DNA of 64,000 nt from Acanthosepion esculentum (taxonomy: Eukaryota > Mollusca > Cephalopoda > Sepiida > Sepiidae). The notes under the pieces were generated by a model. That model saw nothing but the letters and a program-made list of their open reading frames with translations, was not told the origin of the DNA and made no database searches. Positions 1 to 9,672 of the stretch are shown here, piece by piece. Positions within the stretch are counted from its first letter, which is position 1. Each line of letters begins with the position of its first letter. A program made the position numbers and the translations under genes. Location: positions 27,637,266-27,701,265 of the forward strand of contig OZ038495.1 of NCBI GenBank assembly GCA_964036315.1, written 5' to 3'.

Positions 1-128
1 GCGAAAAAAAACTATATATTAAATCAGTTAATTTATAATATTAATGTTCTGTAAATTTACATTGAGCACTATTTTGTAAACATAAAAATATCTATAAGAA
101 CATCGGATTATATATCTTACAGTTCTTT

Positions 129-132
<4 letters not shown>
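1..132 (+). repeat. Dispersed repeat family A, copy 1
   Basis: Segment ending in a (TA)n array. The same unit recurs at 1195-1425 in the same orientation and, in two opposite halves, at 8366-8601. Shared landmarks are 'ttacattgagcactatt' and 'aaaatatctataagaaca'. The copy is cut by the window start. No coding capacity and no hammerhead core was seen. Confidence 0.75.

Positions 133-214
<82 letters not shown>
133..214. repeat. (TA)n microsatellite
   Basis: About 40 uninterrupted TA units at the 3' edge of repeat family A. Predicted peptides of alternating Ile-Tyr over this and similar arrays are artefacts. Confidence 0.97.
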
Positions 215-217
<3 letters not shown>

Positions 218-238
218 TTATTACTTCAAACGTTATAT

Positions 239-589
239 TTAGTGGATACCCGTATTTGTAGGGGTAAAATTTGTTAATTCTTTAGGAATTTCCTGGTTTA
301 CATTTTGTATACAAAATGGAGTAGATATGCGTTTCGAGAAAAATCTGGACGAATGAATGTGTTTTAAAGGCAAAATAGAATTTTGCTTCATTGCAAAGCT
401 CTTTGTAGCCAAGTGATCAAAGCACGCCCTATCAGATTGTACTCGATTTGCAAAGGGAGGCGCAGGTTCGAATCCTGCCGGAGAATACATTTTCTTTATT
501 AAATTTTCTCGATTTCGCTGGCCGGTAGACGCAATAAATGGTGCTTAAAATACACGGAGCGTCTACTCAAATACGGGTGTCCACTAAAA
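239..589. mobile_element. Short inverted-terminal-repeat element (MITE-like)
   Basis: The left end reads AGTGGATACCCGTATTTG and the right end is its reverse complement apart from one base, with TTTA/TAAA outside. A tRNA-like segment lies inside. A related end, GTGGACACCCG, occurs alone near 2550. Superfamily not determined. Confidence 0.5.
404..490 (+). repeat. tRNA-derived SINE head or tRNA pseudogene (Ser/Leu-like)
   Basis: Contains an A-box-like stretch (TAGCCAAGTGATCAAAGC) and a good B box (GGTTCGAATCC) at the spacing of a long-variable-arm tRNA. The 3' part, GCGCAGGTTCGAATCCTGCC, is very like a tRNA-Ser T arm. The acceptor and anticodon arms do not pair well, so this is a SINE promoter head or pseudogene, not a working tRNA. 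Confidence 0.55.
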
Positions 590-643
590 ATAATCTTTGG
601 AGTAATAAAACAATGCCGGAATAAGAAAAAGTAAAATTCATTT

Positions 644-645
<2 letters not shown>

Positions 646-678
<33 letters not shown>
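646..678. repeat. (TA)n microsatellite
   Basis: Sixteen or so TA units. Confidence 0.95.
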
Positions 679-681
<3 letters not shown>

Positions 682-835
682 TTTAATAATAAAATAGAAA
701 AAGCCAACTCTTAACAATATTAACTACGAACAAGGCCACAATGTGCTAACCGTATTCGGAAATTAAAACATCCCTACAACACACTAAAACATACACACAA
801 TGCACACAGTCAATTAAGCTGAAAAATCGAATCAT

Positions 836-873
836 CCTTGATAATGGCTAAAGGTATAGCCGAAAGCGCTCGG
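836..873 (+). other. Degenerate hammerhead-like motif (family 4)
   Basis: Stem II GGCTA/TAGCC is perfect. It is followed by GAAA, the mini stem III AG(CG)CT, cleavage-position C and stem I CC/GG. The seven-base core reads TTGATAA instead of CTGANGA, so it should be inactive. It sits just 5' of a PLE-like N-terminal coding remnant, as in the better copies at 9671-9712 and 51015-51056. Confidence 0.45.
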
Positions 874-1032
874 AACAATAAAACATTTGGACAGTTTTTA
901 CACACTCTTTGTCCAGAAAAGGAAGCACTTGTTCGAACACAGGAAAAATTAAATAGAAAGCTTAACCGTAGTACCTTCTCTCTCGTTTTTAATGAAACAT
1001 GCATAAACGAAGGATTTCTGCCTAAATATACA
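838..1032 (+). pseudogene. Penelope-like element, N-terminal ORF remnant
   Basis: A 65-residue open stretch ending in a block that matches three other places in the window: a Lys/Leu-rich helix, then FN-T-C-x3-E-x-LLP-x-YT (here FNETCINEGFLPKYT). The other copies end LTFNTTCLKEKLLPNYT (9.8 and 50.9 kb) and VFNDTFINERLLP (60.0 kb). I infer this is the conserved region upstream of the reverse transcriptase in PLE ORFs, because at 51 kb the same block follows a GIY-YIG end and a hammerhead motif. The frame is lost in TA repeats immediately after the YT residues. Family assignment is inference. Confidence 0.5.
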
Positions 1033-1099
1033 ACTACTTATATATATATATTGTCTAGATGAATACAACTACTTATATATATATTGTCTAGATGAATGG
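1028..1099 (+). repeat. 36-bp tandem duplication with a TA core
   Basis: The unit 'acaactacttatatatatat' plus 'tgtctagatgaat' occurs twice in tandem. Confidence 0.85.
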
Positions 1100-1194
1100 A
1101 TTTCTCGGTATCCTTGGAAACACTCAATTATGAATCTTTGCCATGGCTTTAAAACCGTAAATTAAAAAAAAATTTTTAAAAAGTTATTCCAAAA

Positions 1195-1422
1195 TTCGCT
1201 TGAAGCGGAAATGGAACTAATGTCTTTAATTTAATAATAAAATTAAATTCAAGGACTTTGGCTTCCATTTTTGAAACATGGTTATCACTGTGTAGCGGAA
1301 AAAAAACATATTTTAAATCAAATAATTTATAATATTAATGCTCTATAAATTTACATTGAGCACTATTGTGTAAAAATAAAAATATCTATAAGAACACCGG
1401 ATTTTATATCTTACTGTTCTGT

Positions 1423-1425
<3 letters not shown>
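1195..1425 (+). repeat. Dispersed repeat family A, copy 2 (fullest)
   Basis: The longest copy of family A. It begins near 'gcttgaagcggaaatggaac', passes 'gaaacatggttatcactgtg' and ends at the TA array starting at 1426. It matches 8464-8601 in its first half, and 1-132 plus the reverse of 8366-8463 in its second half. Confidence 0.75.
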
Positions 1426-1498
<73 letters not shown>

Positions 1499-1510
1499 AT
1501 ATATATATAT
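1426..1510. repeat. (TA)n microsatellite, left border of palindrome
   Basis: About 40 TA units with one interruption near 1485. It directly abuts the left arm of the 1508-1790 palindrome. Confidence 0.95.
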
Positions 1511-1790
1511 TTAAAGACATTTATATTATGTTTAACGTTCTTTTTATAGATACAAGTATTTAAGCAAATGCTCTGTTTTATTATAAACAGTATTAAATAA
1601 CATTTACCGGCCTGAATGTCCGAGAAATTTTCATAGAAAATTTTCGCTCTCCGACTATTTTCTATGAAAATTTCTCGGACATTCAGGCCGGTAAATGTTA
1701 TTTAATACTGTTTATTATAAAACAGAGCATTTGCTTAAATACTTGTATCTATAAAAAGAACGTTAAACATAATATAAATGTCTTTAAATA
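1508..1790. repeat. Near-perfect palindrome, 132-bp arms
   Basis: The left arm (1508-1640) and right arm (1658-1790) are reverse complements with, by eye, a single mismatch near 1581. The loop is 17 nt. (TA)n arrays lie on both sides (1426-1510, 1819-1901). A transcript would fold into a long hairpin. No ORF of note. The near-identity of the arms implies a recent fold-back event. Confidence 0.93.
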
Positions 1791-1814
1791 AATTGTCGGA
1801 CAATGTCCAACTCT

Positions 1815-1818
<4 letters not shown>

Positions 1819-1901
<83 letters not shown>
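1819..1901. repeat. (TA)n microsatellite, right border of palindrome
   Basis: About 40 TA units, 28 bp beyond the end of the palindrome. Confidence 0.95.
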
Positions 1902-1902
<1 letters not shown>

Positions 1903-1903
<1 letters not shown>

Positions 1904-2015
1904 TCGATTCATAGAAGAGTTTTGCATTATCAGCAGCAGCAGTCACTGTTTACAAATTCGCGCTTTATATATATATATTTTTATTTTTTCGGGGCGTATA
2001 TATATATATATATTT
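1903..2015 (+). repeat. Dispersed repeat, also at 52843-52925
   Basis: Shares 'agtcactgtttacaaa' and a 'cggggcgtatat'/'caggggcatat' block with 52.8-52.9 kb. The remainder up to 2580 is AT-rich with no recognisable feature. Confidence 0.45.
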
Positions 2016-2582
2016 AATGTGGCTCGTCGATAAGCTAATTGTGTATGGCAATTTGTAACACATTAACATGTAAGTAGAGACAAATTTGCCTTTTCAGTTT
2101 GCTTTTTTTCAATAAGTTTACACTGAATTTTATGTGCGCGCCAAGAAAATATATGTCTTCGATCAGAATTGAATGCAAAGATATTGCAATATTATTCTGA
2201 AAGTTTAAGAAAATATGAAATGTTAGAAAAATAATCGAATAAAATAAACAAAACCATGAAATATATAGTAGTGGCCAATAAATTGTGTCATCTACAATGA
2301 CTCTTAAGCCGTATTTGGGATTTCCACATTTTCCACAAACAAGCTCCAAAATCTATTGTTTTCATTGCTTATTGGATTGTAAATCTATATTGTGAGATTT
2401 CATGTATCTCGGTAATCCAAACCTATTTCCACATATTTTATCAACATTCTCTACAAAGTTTTCTAAGAAAGAGTACTCAAGATAATACCTTTCTGAAAAA
2501 AGAAACCATGTTTCTGAAATTGGAATGTTTAGCTGGCCACTCGTATTCGTGGACACCCGTCTACTAGGACAGCTAGCCAATC

Positions 2583-2996
2583 CCTATTGTAGACGCTTGC
2601 TCAGGCGCATTTGTGTTTATTCATGTTTATTCAACACCCACAGAGCCCAACTGTGGTTTATACTGCAAATATGCTGAGCAGACCTTAGTTACAGTTTCTG
2701 GGAAAGAGTGCGTTATCTAGCGTGATCAATAATTTGAACAAGGCCAGCACGCTCTAGCCCTCGGTCACAGTGTTAGCACAGCTATCGACACCGCCCAATG
2801 GTTCCGTCTACCCAATTTCACTTCCAAGGCTTAAAAGTGGTATGGTTTTCACAATGTGCTGCACGCTGGGATCGACCCTCTCTCATCAGTCCGATAACAC
2901 CGGTAAGTCTTCTTCCTGACAAATCGACCATGGTGATATTCGAAGCCGGGTCTCATGGTCAGAATGCGAACGTTCTAACCACTCGGCCACATGCTT
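2583..2996 (-). repeat. SINE family 1, copy 1
   Basis: Reverse-strand tRNA-derived SINE. The tRNA-like head lies at 2920-2996 (A box GGCCGAGTGGTTAGAAC, degraded B box GGCTTCGAATATC). The body follows, then a tail at 2600-2740 shared with 9205-9575 and 54836-55232 (landmarks 'actgtaactaaggtctgctc' and 'cagtataaaccacagttggg'). The B box is mutated. A roughly 100-bp middle block also occurs in a LINE tail at 55371-55470. From 2997 to 3738 nothing was recognised. Confidence 0.7.
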
Positions 2997-3740
2997 GGAA
3001 TAAAAGCAGTGAAAATTCAGCATATGGAACCAATAAATGGTAAACACTTCAAATACATCGTGTATGGACTAGTTATAACAAATTTAATGATAAGGACATT
3101 TAACATAGAATAAATTACTCTAAGAGTAGTTTCACTTCACACAGCAAGTTGCTACAAATTCAGAACATTAATATAAAAACTAGAGTCACGCTTAAATAGA
3201 TTCATCAGATGCAAACTTTTGCATGGCTCCAAACTCGTTCAGAAATAATTAAACTATGAACAGTATACACCTTCTTTCTCACATCGATGATTAAAGATGG
3301 TTTCCAGCGAATAAATGTAGGTCTTACTGAGGACCATACTTCTTTCAACCTCGTCGTCTGGCGCTACAGAATCACTGACAAAGAACTGTACGAAATCATA
3401 TCTCGTGAGGACTTTCAACAGCAGCAACAACGAAAATGAGTAGCACATGTAACTCAAAGAGGAGACGATTACAAATTCAAGATGTTTACATTCAACACTA
3501 CTTCAAACAAATGTTTACAATGGAATCCTATTAGTAATGGAAATAGCAATAACAGTTACTAGACTTGAGAAACCAATTTCCAAGAAAAATGTTTTTAAAA
3601 AAAAGATTTTATGAATTCCAACCGATAGTTTCACTGGTTGCTTAATCAATGTGAATATTGAATATTTTTTTATAAGTTAACAAATTATAACCATTATTTC
3701 AAATTTGGAAGGATAAATATAGAGAAATCCGTTGCATGTA

Positions 3741-4209
3741 CCGTAATTTCCCATGTATAATACCCCTTTTTTAAAATATTAAGATAAATTTAGGGGTGCG
3801 TATTATGCACAGCTACAAAAATATCTTTTAAAAATTGCCGTTTCATAGGTCGATTTCAGTTACGAAATGACTACCCACCACACATATACGATAATTTGTC
3901 ACTAGAACTGGGCGATTGCGATAAAGACGTCAAATACAATCACATATAACTAACCATACTAACGAATATAAAATAAAATAAGCATTATGATGAAAGTAAA
4001 GTAGAATAATATTATTCTATGTTTAAAACATTTTTTATAAGAGTAGGAAATGTTGGACATAATGAAATTGAACTAGTACAATTTATAGGATTTGATTATC
4101 AAAAAAGGGGTGCGTATTATGCAGTAGTACAAATATTTTCGCACACTTTCAGCACAAATTTTTATGTGCGTATTATGGATGAAGGCGTATTATACATGGG
4201 GAATTACGG
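3741..4209. mobile_element. MITE with CCGTAATT termini, copy 1 (469 bp)
   Basis: Inverted ends CCGTAATTTCCCATGTATAA and TTATACATGGGGAATTACGG, flanked by TA on each side (3739-3740, 4210-4211) as expected for a Tc1/mariner/pogo-type TA target. The subterminal motif GTGCGTATTATG occurs near both ends. There is no transposase. A second copy in opposite orientation is at 42349-42830. From 4212 to 4660 nothing was recognised. Confidence 0.8.
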
Positions 4210-4662
4210 TATTCAGTTGTAGATTTTAGTATACGTATACTGATATGGCTCGTCAGGTAATCTTGAGAGGCTGATGCAGCTGTAAATATAATACAGTAAA
4301 TCCGTAATATCATTATACCTTTGCAGTTCATTTCTTTGGCAAATGCGTGACTACGCCTCTTTTCTTCAAAAAAGAGCATCACTCCTCCTTGTAAATATAT
4401 TTCGTTCGTTTTAAACAGTCACTGCCATTGTTCTCTCAATTATCTTGATTGATTTTGAAATCTGTGAGCGACTTGTCTATTGAATCCTTAAAACGTGCTT
4501 TTGGTTCATGCAGAGGTAATGTGATCTTCAGTCCAAGTCTTGGACTAAAGGTTGCATGCAGTGGAGCTTTCTGTACCGACACTGACTGTATCTGATAACG
4601 CGCTATAGCCGATATTGATCACGCCTGCACTCTGAATATAGCAAATGTTGAACACACATACA

Positions 4663-4778
<116 letters not shown>

Positions 4779-5053
4779 AGAGACGACTTCAGGAGTCCAA
4801 GCAGTCTGAAATCCTGTGAGCGTAAAACTCGGGTTACAAGGGTCATCCTTTAGTAGGGATTAACATTGTTAAGAATTTTCCAGCTTGGCCTAAAGAATCT
4901 AGGCTTCGAGTACATTACTGAGTAAGTAGGTTTGGTGCTAGACATTTTTTTTCCTTTCCTTTTTTCAGTATTGTTGTTTTTGTTCGGGACTTTGTCTGGA
5001 TAAGTTTATTTAAGGTTTTGACAGTTGCCCGTTGGTTCCATCAACGGTTTTTG

Positions 5054-5055
<2 letters not shown>

Positions 5056-5087
<32 letters not shown>
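5056..5087. repeat. (TA)n microsatellite
   Basis: Short TA array; a second small one follows at 5107-5117. Confidence 0.9.
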
Positions 5088-5095
<8 letters not shown>

Positions 5096-5279
5096 GATAA
5101 TAATAATATATATATATCATTTTTTATATACCGCTACAATGTTAGGTAAAATTAATGTTTTTTTCGCTTTACTTCATTTAGAACTTCAAACTAAAGTGAT
5201 GCTTAGGTTGATGTGTCTATACATGCCCACGAAGAAGATTTTAAACTTAATTACATTTTTGTCATTAATCTTCCTAATT

Positions 5280-5282
5280 ATA

Positions 5283-5375
<93 letters not shown>
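5280..5375. repeat. (TA)n microsatellite
   Basis: Nearly pure TA with two interruptions (GTA at 5286, AAA near 5352). It abuts the hairpin at 5382-5471. Confidence 0.95.
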
Positions 5376-5377
<2 letters not shown>

Positions 5378-5381
5378 TGAA

Positions 5382-5403
5382 TGTTGTTGTAATAAAGAAA
5401 AAA

Positions 5404-5447
<44 letters not shown>

Positions 5448-5471
5448 TTTTTTCTTTATTACAACAACATC
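5382..5471. repeat. TA-centred palindrome (25-bp arms)
   Basis: The left arm reads TGTTGTTGTAATAAAG plus AAAAAAGTA. The right arm is its exact reverse complement, and the loop is a (TA)n array (5407-5445). The whole segment can form one continuous hairpin. From 5500 to 6229 the sequence is AT-rich with nothing recognised. Confidence 0.9.
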
Positions 5472-6231
5472 ACACCGGTCAAACCTAATACAACAACTCA
5501 TATTTTGAGCGTAATGTTTCGTAAAATACCCCTTTTATGTATAGAGAACTTTGTTTTAATTCGCAGACATATCATCTATTTCATAGGGCGAAAGTCTATT
5601 TTTTAAATATCGTTTTAGACTGAATATTATTATTTTGTTTTGTGTTGACTACATCTGTTATTATCTGTTAATATCGTTATCTTTAATTATCATTATCATT
5701 CATTTGCGTTGATTTAATATGTTATTATTTGTCGAAATTGTTTTCATACCTTTGATATTAAGATATTTCTTTGGTTGAAGTCATTAGAGAATTGAGAGAT
5801 AATCGTATGTGGCGAGTTTTGGCATTATTAACGACGTTTTCTCTTTGCTTTTTGTAGATTTTGTAAGTTTCCCTCTTTCCTAATTCATTAAATTATTTGT
5901 ATATCGTTTTGAAAATTCACAAATACTAACTAACACATTTAACTTCGATAAAACTAGTGACGCGTAACTGCCTTGTAAAACAATTACCACTACAGTTGAA
6001 AATAATTCATAAAATTTACTAATATGCATCTATAACACACTAAGTGATTTTTTATCGATGCTTGTTTCATTTTGTTGTCCTTAACTAATAACCCTTGCAT
6101 TGGTGATCTTAGGTGGTTGTGACAAATGCGAACTATGCAAAGATATTTCAAAAGCTGAGGTGTAAAATGATCGACTTCGTCAAAAAACTGCGCAACAATA
6201 AAAATTAAATTAGAAAAATATATTTAAAATA

Positions 6232-7161
6232 CGAGGGTCATTCAATAAATAAGGTGAATTTTTCGGTATAAGGACTTCTAATACAGATAGAAGCTTACTT
6301 TTTTTTTCAACGTAGTCTCCCAGCACTGTCACACACTTTTCCCATCTGTGCACAAGCTTCCGTATTCCCTCAGCATAAAAACTTTGGACTAATGTCTCAG
6401 CCAGTCGCTCACAACACTTTTGACTTCATCGTCACTTTTAAACTTCGTGCCTCTCGTGAACGCTTTCAAGGGACCAAACAGGTGAATGTCTGAAGGGGCA
6501 AGGTCTGGGCTGTAAGGGCGACGAGGGAGCAGTTCCCAGCCCACCTCGTTGATGGTCTGCACCGTTTGGGCTGCTGTGTGAGGCCTTGCGTTGTCATGAT
6601 ACAAGATGACTCCTTCTGACTGATGACCCCTGCGTTTGTTCTTTATGTCTTTCAAAGTCCTTGCAATGTCATCTACTCTCACCCTTCTGTCAGAGTGAAT
6701 GAGTTCATTGACTGATTCGATCACCCCTTCTGTCAGAATGAATGAGGTCATAGACTGATTCGATCATCTCAGGAGACCTCACTTCTGTAGGCCTCCCAGG
6801 CCTGTCTTCATCCTCAACACTGCTCCGTCCTTCTTTAAACAATTTAGCCCACTTGTAGACATTTCTTTGGCTGAAACATATGGCACTATACACATTTGAC
6901 ATTCTCCTATGAATTTCAACTGGTTTGCACCCTTCAGCAACCAAAAACTTGATAACTGACCGCTGTTCAATCCTGGAGCATGCTTCTTGGTCGGCCATCT
7001 TTGTTAATCGCCAAAACTCTCAAACTTTTTTTAAACTGCAAAATAAATTAAATCCATGTGAAAAAGAAGTAAAACAAAAAAATAATAAAAAAGAGTAAGC
7101 TTTTATCTGTATTAGAAGTCCTTATACCGAAAAATTCACCTTATTTATTGAATGACCCTCG
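6232..7161 (-). mobile_element. Mariner-like DNA transposon, internally deleted
   Basis: Terminal inverted repeats of about 70 bp begin CGAGGGTCATTCAATAAATA on both ends with only one or two mismatches. TA target duplications sit at 6230-6231 and 7162-7163. The 930-bp element is shorter than a full mariner (about 1.3 kb). It carries a reverse-strand transposase pseudogene. Ends this alike suggest a fairly recent insertion. Confidence 0.93.
6300..6998 (-). pseudogene. Mariner transposase, broken
   Basis: Reading on the minus strand, an N-terminal helix-turn-helix region (MADQEACSRIEQRSVIKFLV onward) runs to about 6720. A duplicated stretch encoding D/ELIHSDRR then shifts the frame. After RTL, an internal deletion joins directly to the C-terminal catalytic part. 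That part shows HDNARPH and, 34 residues later, YSPDLAPSD, the D34D spacing of mariners. The first catalytic aspartate block (normally in a TGDE-like motif) is missing. The C-terminus (WEKCVTVLGDYVEKK) continues in another frame to about 6300. A functional protein would be about 345 residues; this is non-functional but might be mobilised in trans through its intact ends. Confidence 0.9.
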
Positions 7162-7197
7162 TATATTTATTTTTGGCGACAGACGTAAAATATATAA

Positions 7198-7625
7198 ATG
7201 TGGTTTGGTTTAGTTTGTTTTACGGCATATCAACCTCAATGGGTTGATATACCGAAAGATATTTATCGCTGGTAATATTTTTCCCAAAAGTGTATTATTA
7301 GTAATATTTTCCAAAAATGTATGGCTGGTAATAATATTTTCCTTCAAAAATTCATTGCTAGTAATAATTATTTACAAAAAGCATTGGTGGTATTAAAGCC
7401 TCTTTTTACACGATCATAGTGTTTTCACTACAGTTTGGGTGGGAGTCAATTATTTGCCCATAGCAGGGACCCTAACAGGTGCTACCACCCCCGGGTCAGG
7501 GTGGACTTTGGAACACCAGCAATTAAGAGGTGGTTCTACGCTCCTCAAAAACCTCCTGATCAGAGGGCTTGCTGTTGGACGTAGTTTATCCTCATACCCA
7601 GGACGCTATAAATGTGGGAATCAAT
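7198..7625 (+). repeat. Dispersed repeat family M, copy 1
   Basis: A conserved start ('cggcatatcaacctcaatgg'), then three or four imperfect units of about 30-35 bp containing 'gctggtaatattttc' and 'aaaaatgtat', then a conserved end ('gggaccctaacaggtgctac', 'cccgggtcagggtggactt'). Two more copies are at 37965-38510 (+) and 47385-47830 (-). No ORF. From 7626 to 8270 only A-rich sequence (7739-7780) was seen. Confidence 0.7.
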
Positions 7626-8274
7626 GACATCACATCCTCGCCGTTAAACCTTTTCTCAAACAATTTTGCAACTGTGAGACGCCTTAAACAACTAGAAATG
7701 CCAAACACACTTACGCCAGATCTTTTAATTCATCACTTTGAAAAAAAAAACAGAACAAAAAAACAAAAAAACAAAAAACATCACGAGACATAACAACTGA
7801 GTAAGCGTCCGGAAATTATTAGTTGGCTGTCACGTGCCTCCGTTATCTCTTTTTTTTTTAAGTGCATACTTTTAGTTGCGTGATGGATAGACAAACGATC
7901 AGCAATAGTCAAAGAAAAAAAATATTAATCCTCACCGAAACACTACTTAACAAATGTTGCTTACTAATGAATCATGGACATGAATAAAAAAAAATATTCC
8001 CTGTCACCTGTAATCATAACGTTAATACGTCAAGCTGCAACGCCTATAACACTACGGCATGCCACGAGCATTTCTTTAAGTATTGTCGTGGTTTGGTCCA
8101 ACGAAAGAAGTCGAAGTTAAATGGGCAAATAAAACTTAACAACTTTTCTAACATATTGATATCGGTTTGAAAAAGCTTTTTAGCCAATGAGCTGTCGTAC
8201 TCATTTTTAATCAGTCAATCTATCAGAGACCGTTCATTTTGGAACTGTTATTTAATATCTACCGACGGGGGGGG

Positions 8275-8275
<1 letters not shown>

Positions 8276-8356
<81 letters not shown>

Positions 8357-8370
8357 ATATGTATATATAA
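8276..8370. repeat. (TA)n microsatellite
   Basis: TA array with GTATGTA interruptions at its right end, preceded by a G run at 8266-8273. Confidence 0.95.
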
Positions 8371-8596
8371 GTAAAAAGAAAGAACAGTAAGATATAAAAT
8401 CCGGTGTTCTTATAGATATTTTTATTTTTACACAGTAGTGCTCAATGTAAATTTACAGAGCTTGACGAGGAAATGGAACTTTGGTTTAATAATGGTCTTT
8501 GGTTTAATAACAAAATTAAATTCAGGGGCTTTAGCTTCCATTTCTGAAACATGGTATCACTGTGTAGCGAAAAAAACATATTTTAAATCAATTAAT

Positions 8597-8601
<5 letters not shown>
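8366..8601. repeat. Dispersed repeat family A, copy 3, rearranged
   Basis: The first half (8366-8463) is the reverse complement of the second half of copy 2. The second half (8464-8601) matches the first half of copy 2 in direct orientation. The element is therefore internally inverted, and it lies between two TA arrays (8276-8370, 8602-8677). Confidence 0.7.

Positions 8602-8677
<76 letters not shown>
8602..8677. repeat. (TA)n microsatellite
   Basis: TA array between family A and the family 2 palindrome. Confidence 0.95.
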
Positions 8678-8805
8678 CTTCAGATGAGATGAGAACGAAA
8701 ACAGTACAATTCCAACGTTTTGTAACATTTAATTTAAAAGAGGGCTCAGTACAAAGTAGAGCAATATGATTTATTTTAGGATATTACATCGAAAACTCGT
8801 CAAAA

Positions 8806-8860
8806 TCGCTACACATTTGCAGTCGTGTTTCGATGCGTATCAACGCATCTCATCAGGCGA
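8806..8860 (-). ncRNA. Candidate hammerhead ribozyme, canonical core (family 2)
   Basis: On the minus strand every part of a type I hammerhead can be placed. Stem I is TCGC (8860-8857) with GCGA (8809-8806). The core CTGATGA is at 8856-8850. Stem II is GATGCGT/ACGCATC with a TGAT loop (8849-8832). GAAA is at 8831-8828. Stem III is ACAC/GTGT around a 10-nt loop. Cleavage would follow the A of GTA (8810). All core bases match the hammerhead consensus CUGANGA/GAAA/UH. Such ribozymes are known from PLE and retrozyme repeats. Activity is untested. Confidence 0.72.
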
Positions 8861-8872
8861 GTAATTTACAAT

Positions 8873-8926
8873 CGCTTGATGAGATGTGTTGCGACTCATC
8901 GAAACACGACTGCAGTTGTGTAGCAA
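8873..8926 (+). other. Degenerate hammerhead motif (family 2)
   Basis: Inverted partner of the 8806-8860 motif. The core is TTGATGA (first C lost) and stem II is reduced to GATG/CATC. GAAA, stem III ACAC/GTGT and cleavage-position A are kept. Probably inactive. Confidence 0.5.
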
Positions 8927-9014
8927 TTTTGATATGTTTTCGATGTAATATCCTAAAATAAATCATATTGCTCTACTGCAATCTTGTAGTAATTTTGACA
9001 TGTCTTAAATAAAG

Positions 9015-9017
<3 letters not shown>

Positions 9018-9091
<74 letters not shown>
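9018..9091. repeat. (TA)n microsatellite
   Basis: About 37 TA units. Confidence 0.95.
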
Positions 9092-9093
<2 letters not shown>

Positions 9094-9204
9094 GGTGTGT
9101 TCATATAAACTGATGTGTTAAAATAATTAGAAACCTCGACTCGATAGCATTCTGCCGGTATAATTTCGACTACGCGACCTGACAGATCGTCTACATATGT
9201 ATAC

Positions 9205-9575
9205 CGTAGTCTGAGGGCGAGTCATTAGAATAGTTAGCATCCCGACCATGAGGCAGGTACGAATTTCACCATGGGTTATTTCTCAGGGAGGTGATGATTG
9301 TATTGCCTGGGAGTCGATACCAACAGAGAATACCGTTGGAGATATCTAAAAACCATTCTACGGTTGACCTAAGATTTGTGATTTAAATCCGGTAGATTGA
9401 CCGATTGGGAAGAAGTCATCAGTTGTAATATTACAAAATATTAAGACATCGAATAAGTATTTCAGTGTACTTGCCTTTGTAAATGTGATCACTGATAGAA
9501 ACTGTATCTAAGGTTCGTATAGTTGCAGTATAAACTACAGCTTGGGTTTGGCTGCTGAATAAATAGAGACCGTAC
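9205..9575 (+). repeat. SINE family 1, copy 2 (diverged)
   Basis: Head: GCGAGTCATTAGAATAGTTA as A box, then 'ccatgaggcaggtacgaatt' as a weak B box. Tail: 'aaactgtatctaaggttcg', 'gcagtataaactacagctt' and 'tgctgaataaa', matching the tails of the copies at 2583 and 54836. This is the only plus-strand copy and the most diverged one. Confidence 0.55.
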
Positions 9576-9627
9576 TTTTTGGAACTGTTATTTAATATCT
9601 ACCGACGCGGGTTTACACACACACACA

Positions 9628-9631
<4 letters not shown>

Positions 9632-9670
<39 letters not shown>
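9632..9670. repeat. (TA)n microsatellite
   Basis: TA array ending one base before the hammerhead motif at 9671. Confidence 0.95.

Positions 9671-9672
<2 letters not shown>

Larger units (their letters stand above)
8678..9010. repeat. Family 2 hammerhead repeat in palindromic arrangement
   Basis: The left arm (about 8760-8868) and right arm (about 8870-8985) are inverted copies of the same unit, sharing 'tttaggatattacatcgaaa' and 'aaacacgactgcag'. Each arm carries a hammerhead core: 8806-8860 on the minus strand is intact and 8873-8926 on the plus strand is degraded. TA arrays lie on both sides. Other copies are at 9946-10135 and 25590-25700, with a diverged one at 51798-51975. Confidence 0.75.

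Noticed and set aside
1366..1563. ORFs coding long Ile-Tyr or Thr-His repeats here and at many other places (5094, 34546-36000, 39116, 52302 and others)
   Set aside because: They are translations of (TA)n and (CA)n arrays on both strands, with no unique protein sequence.
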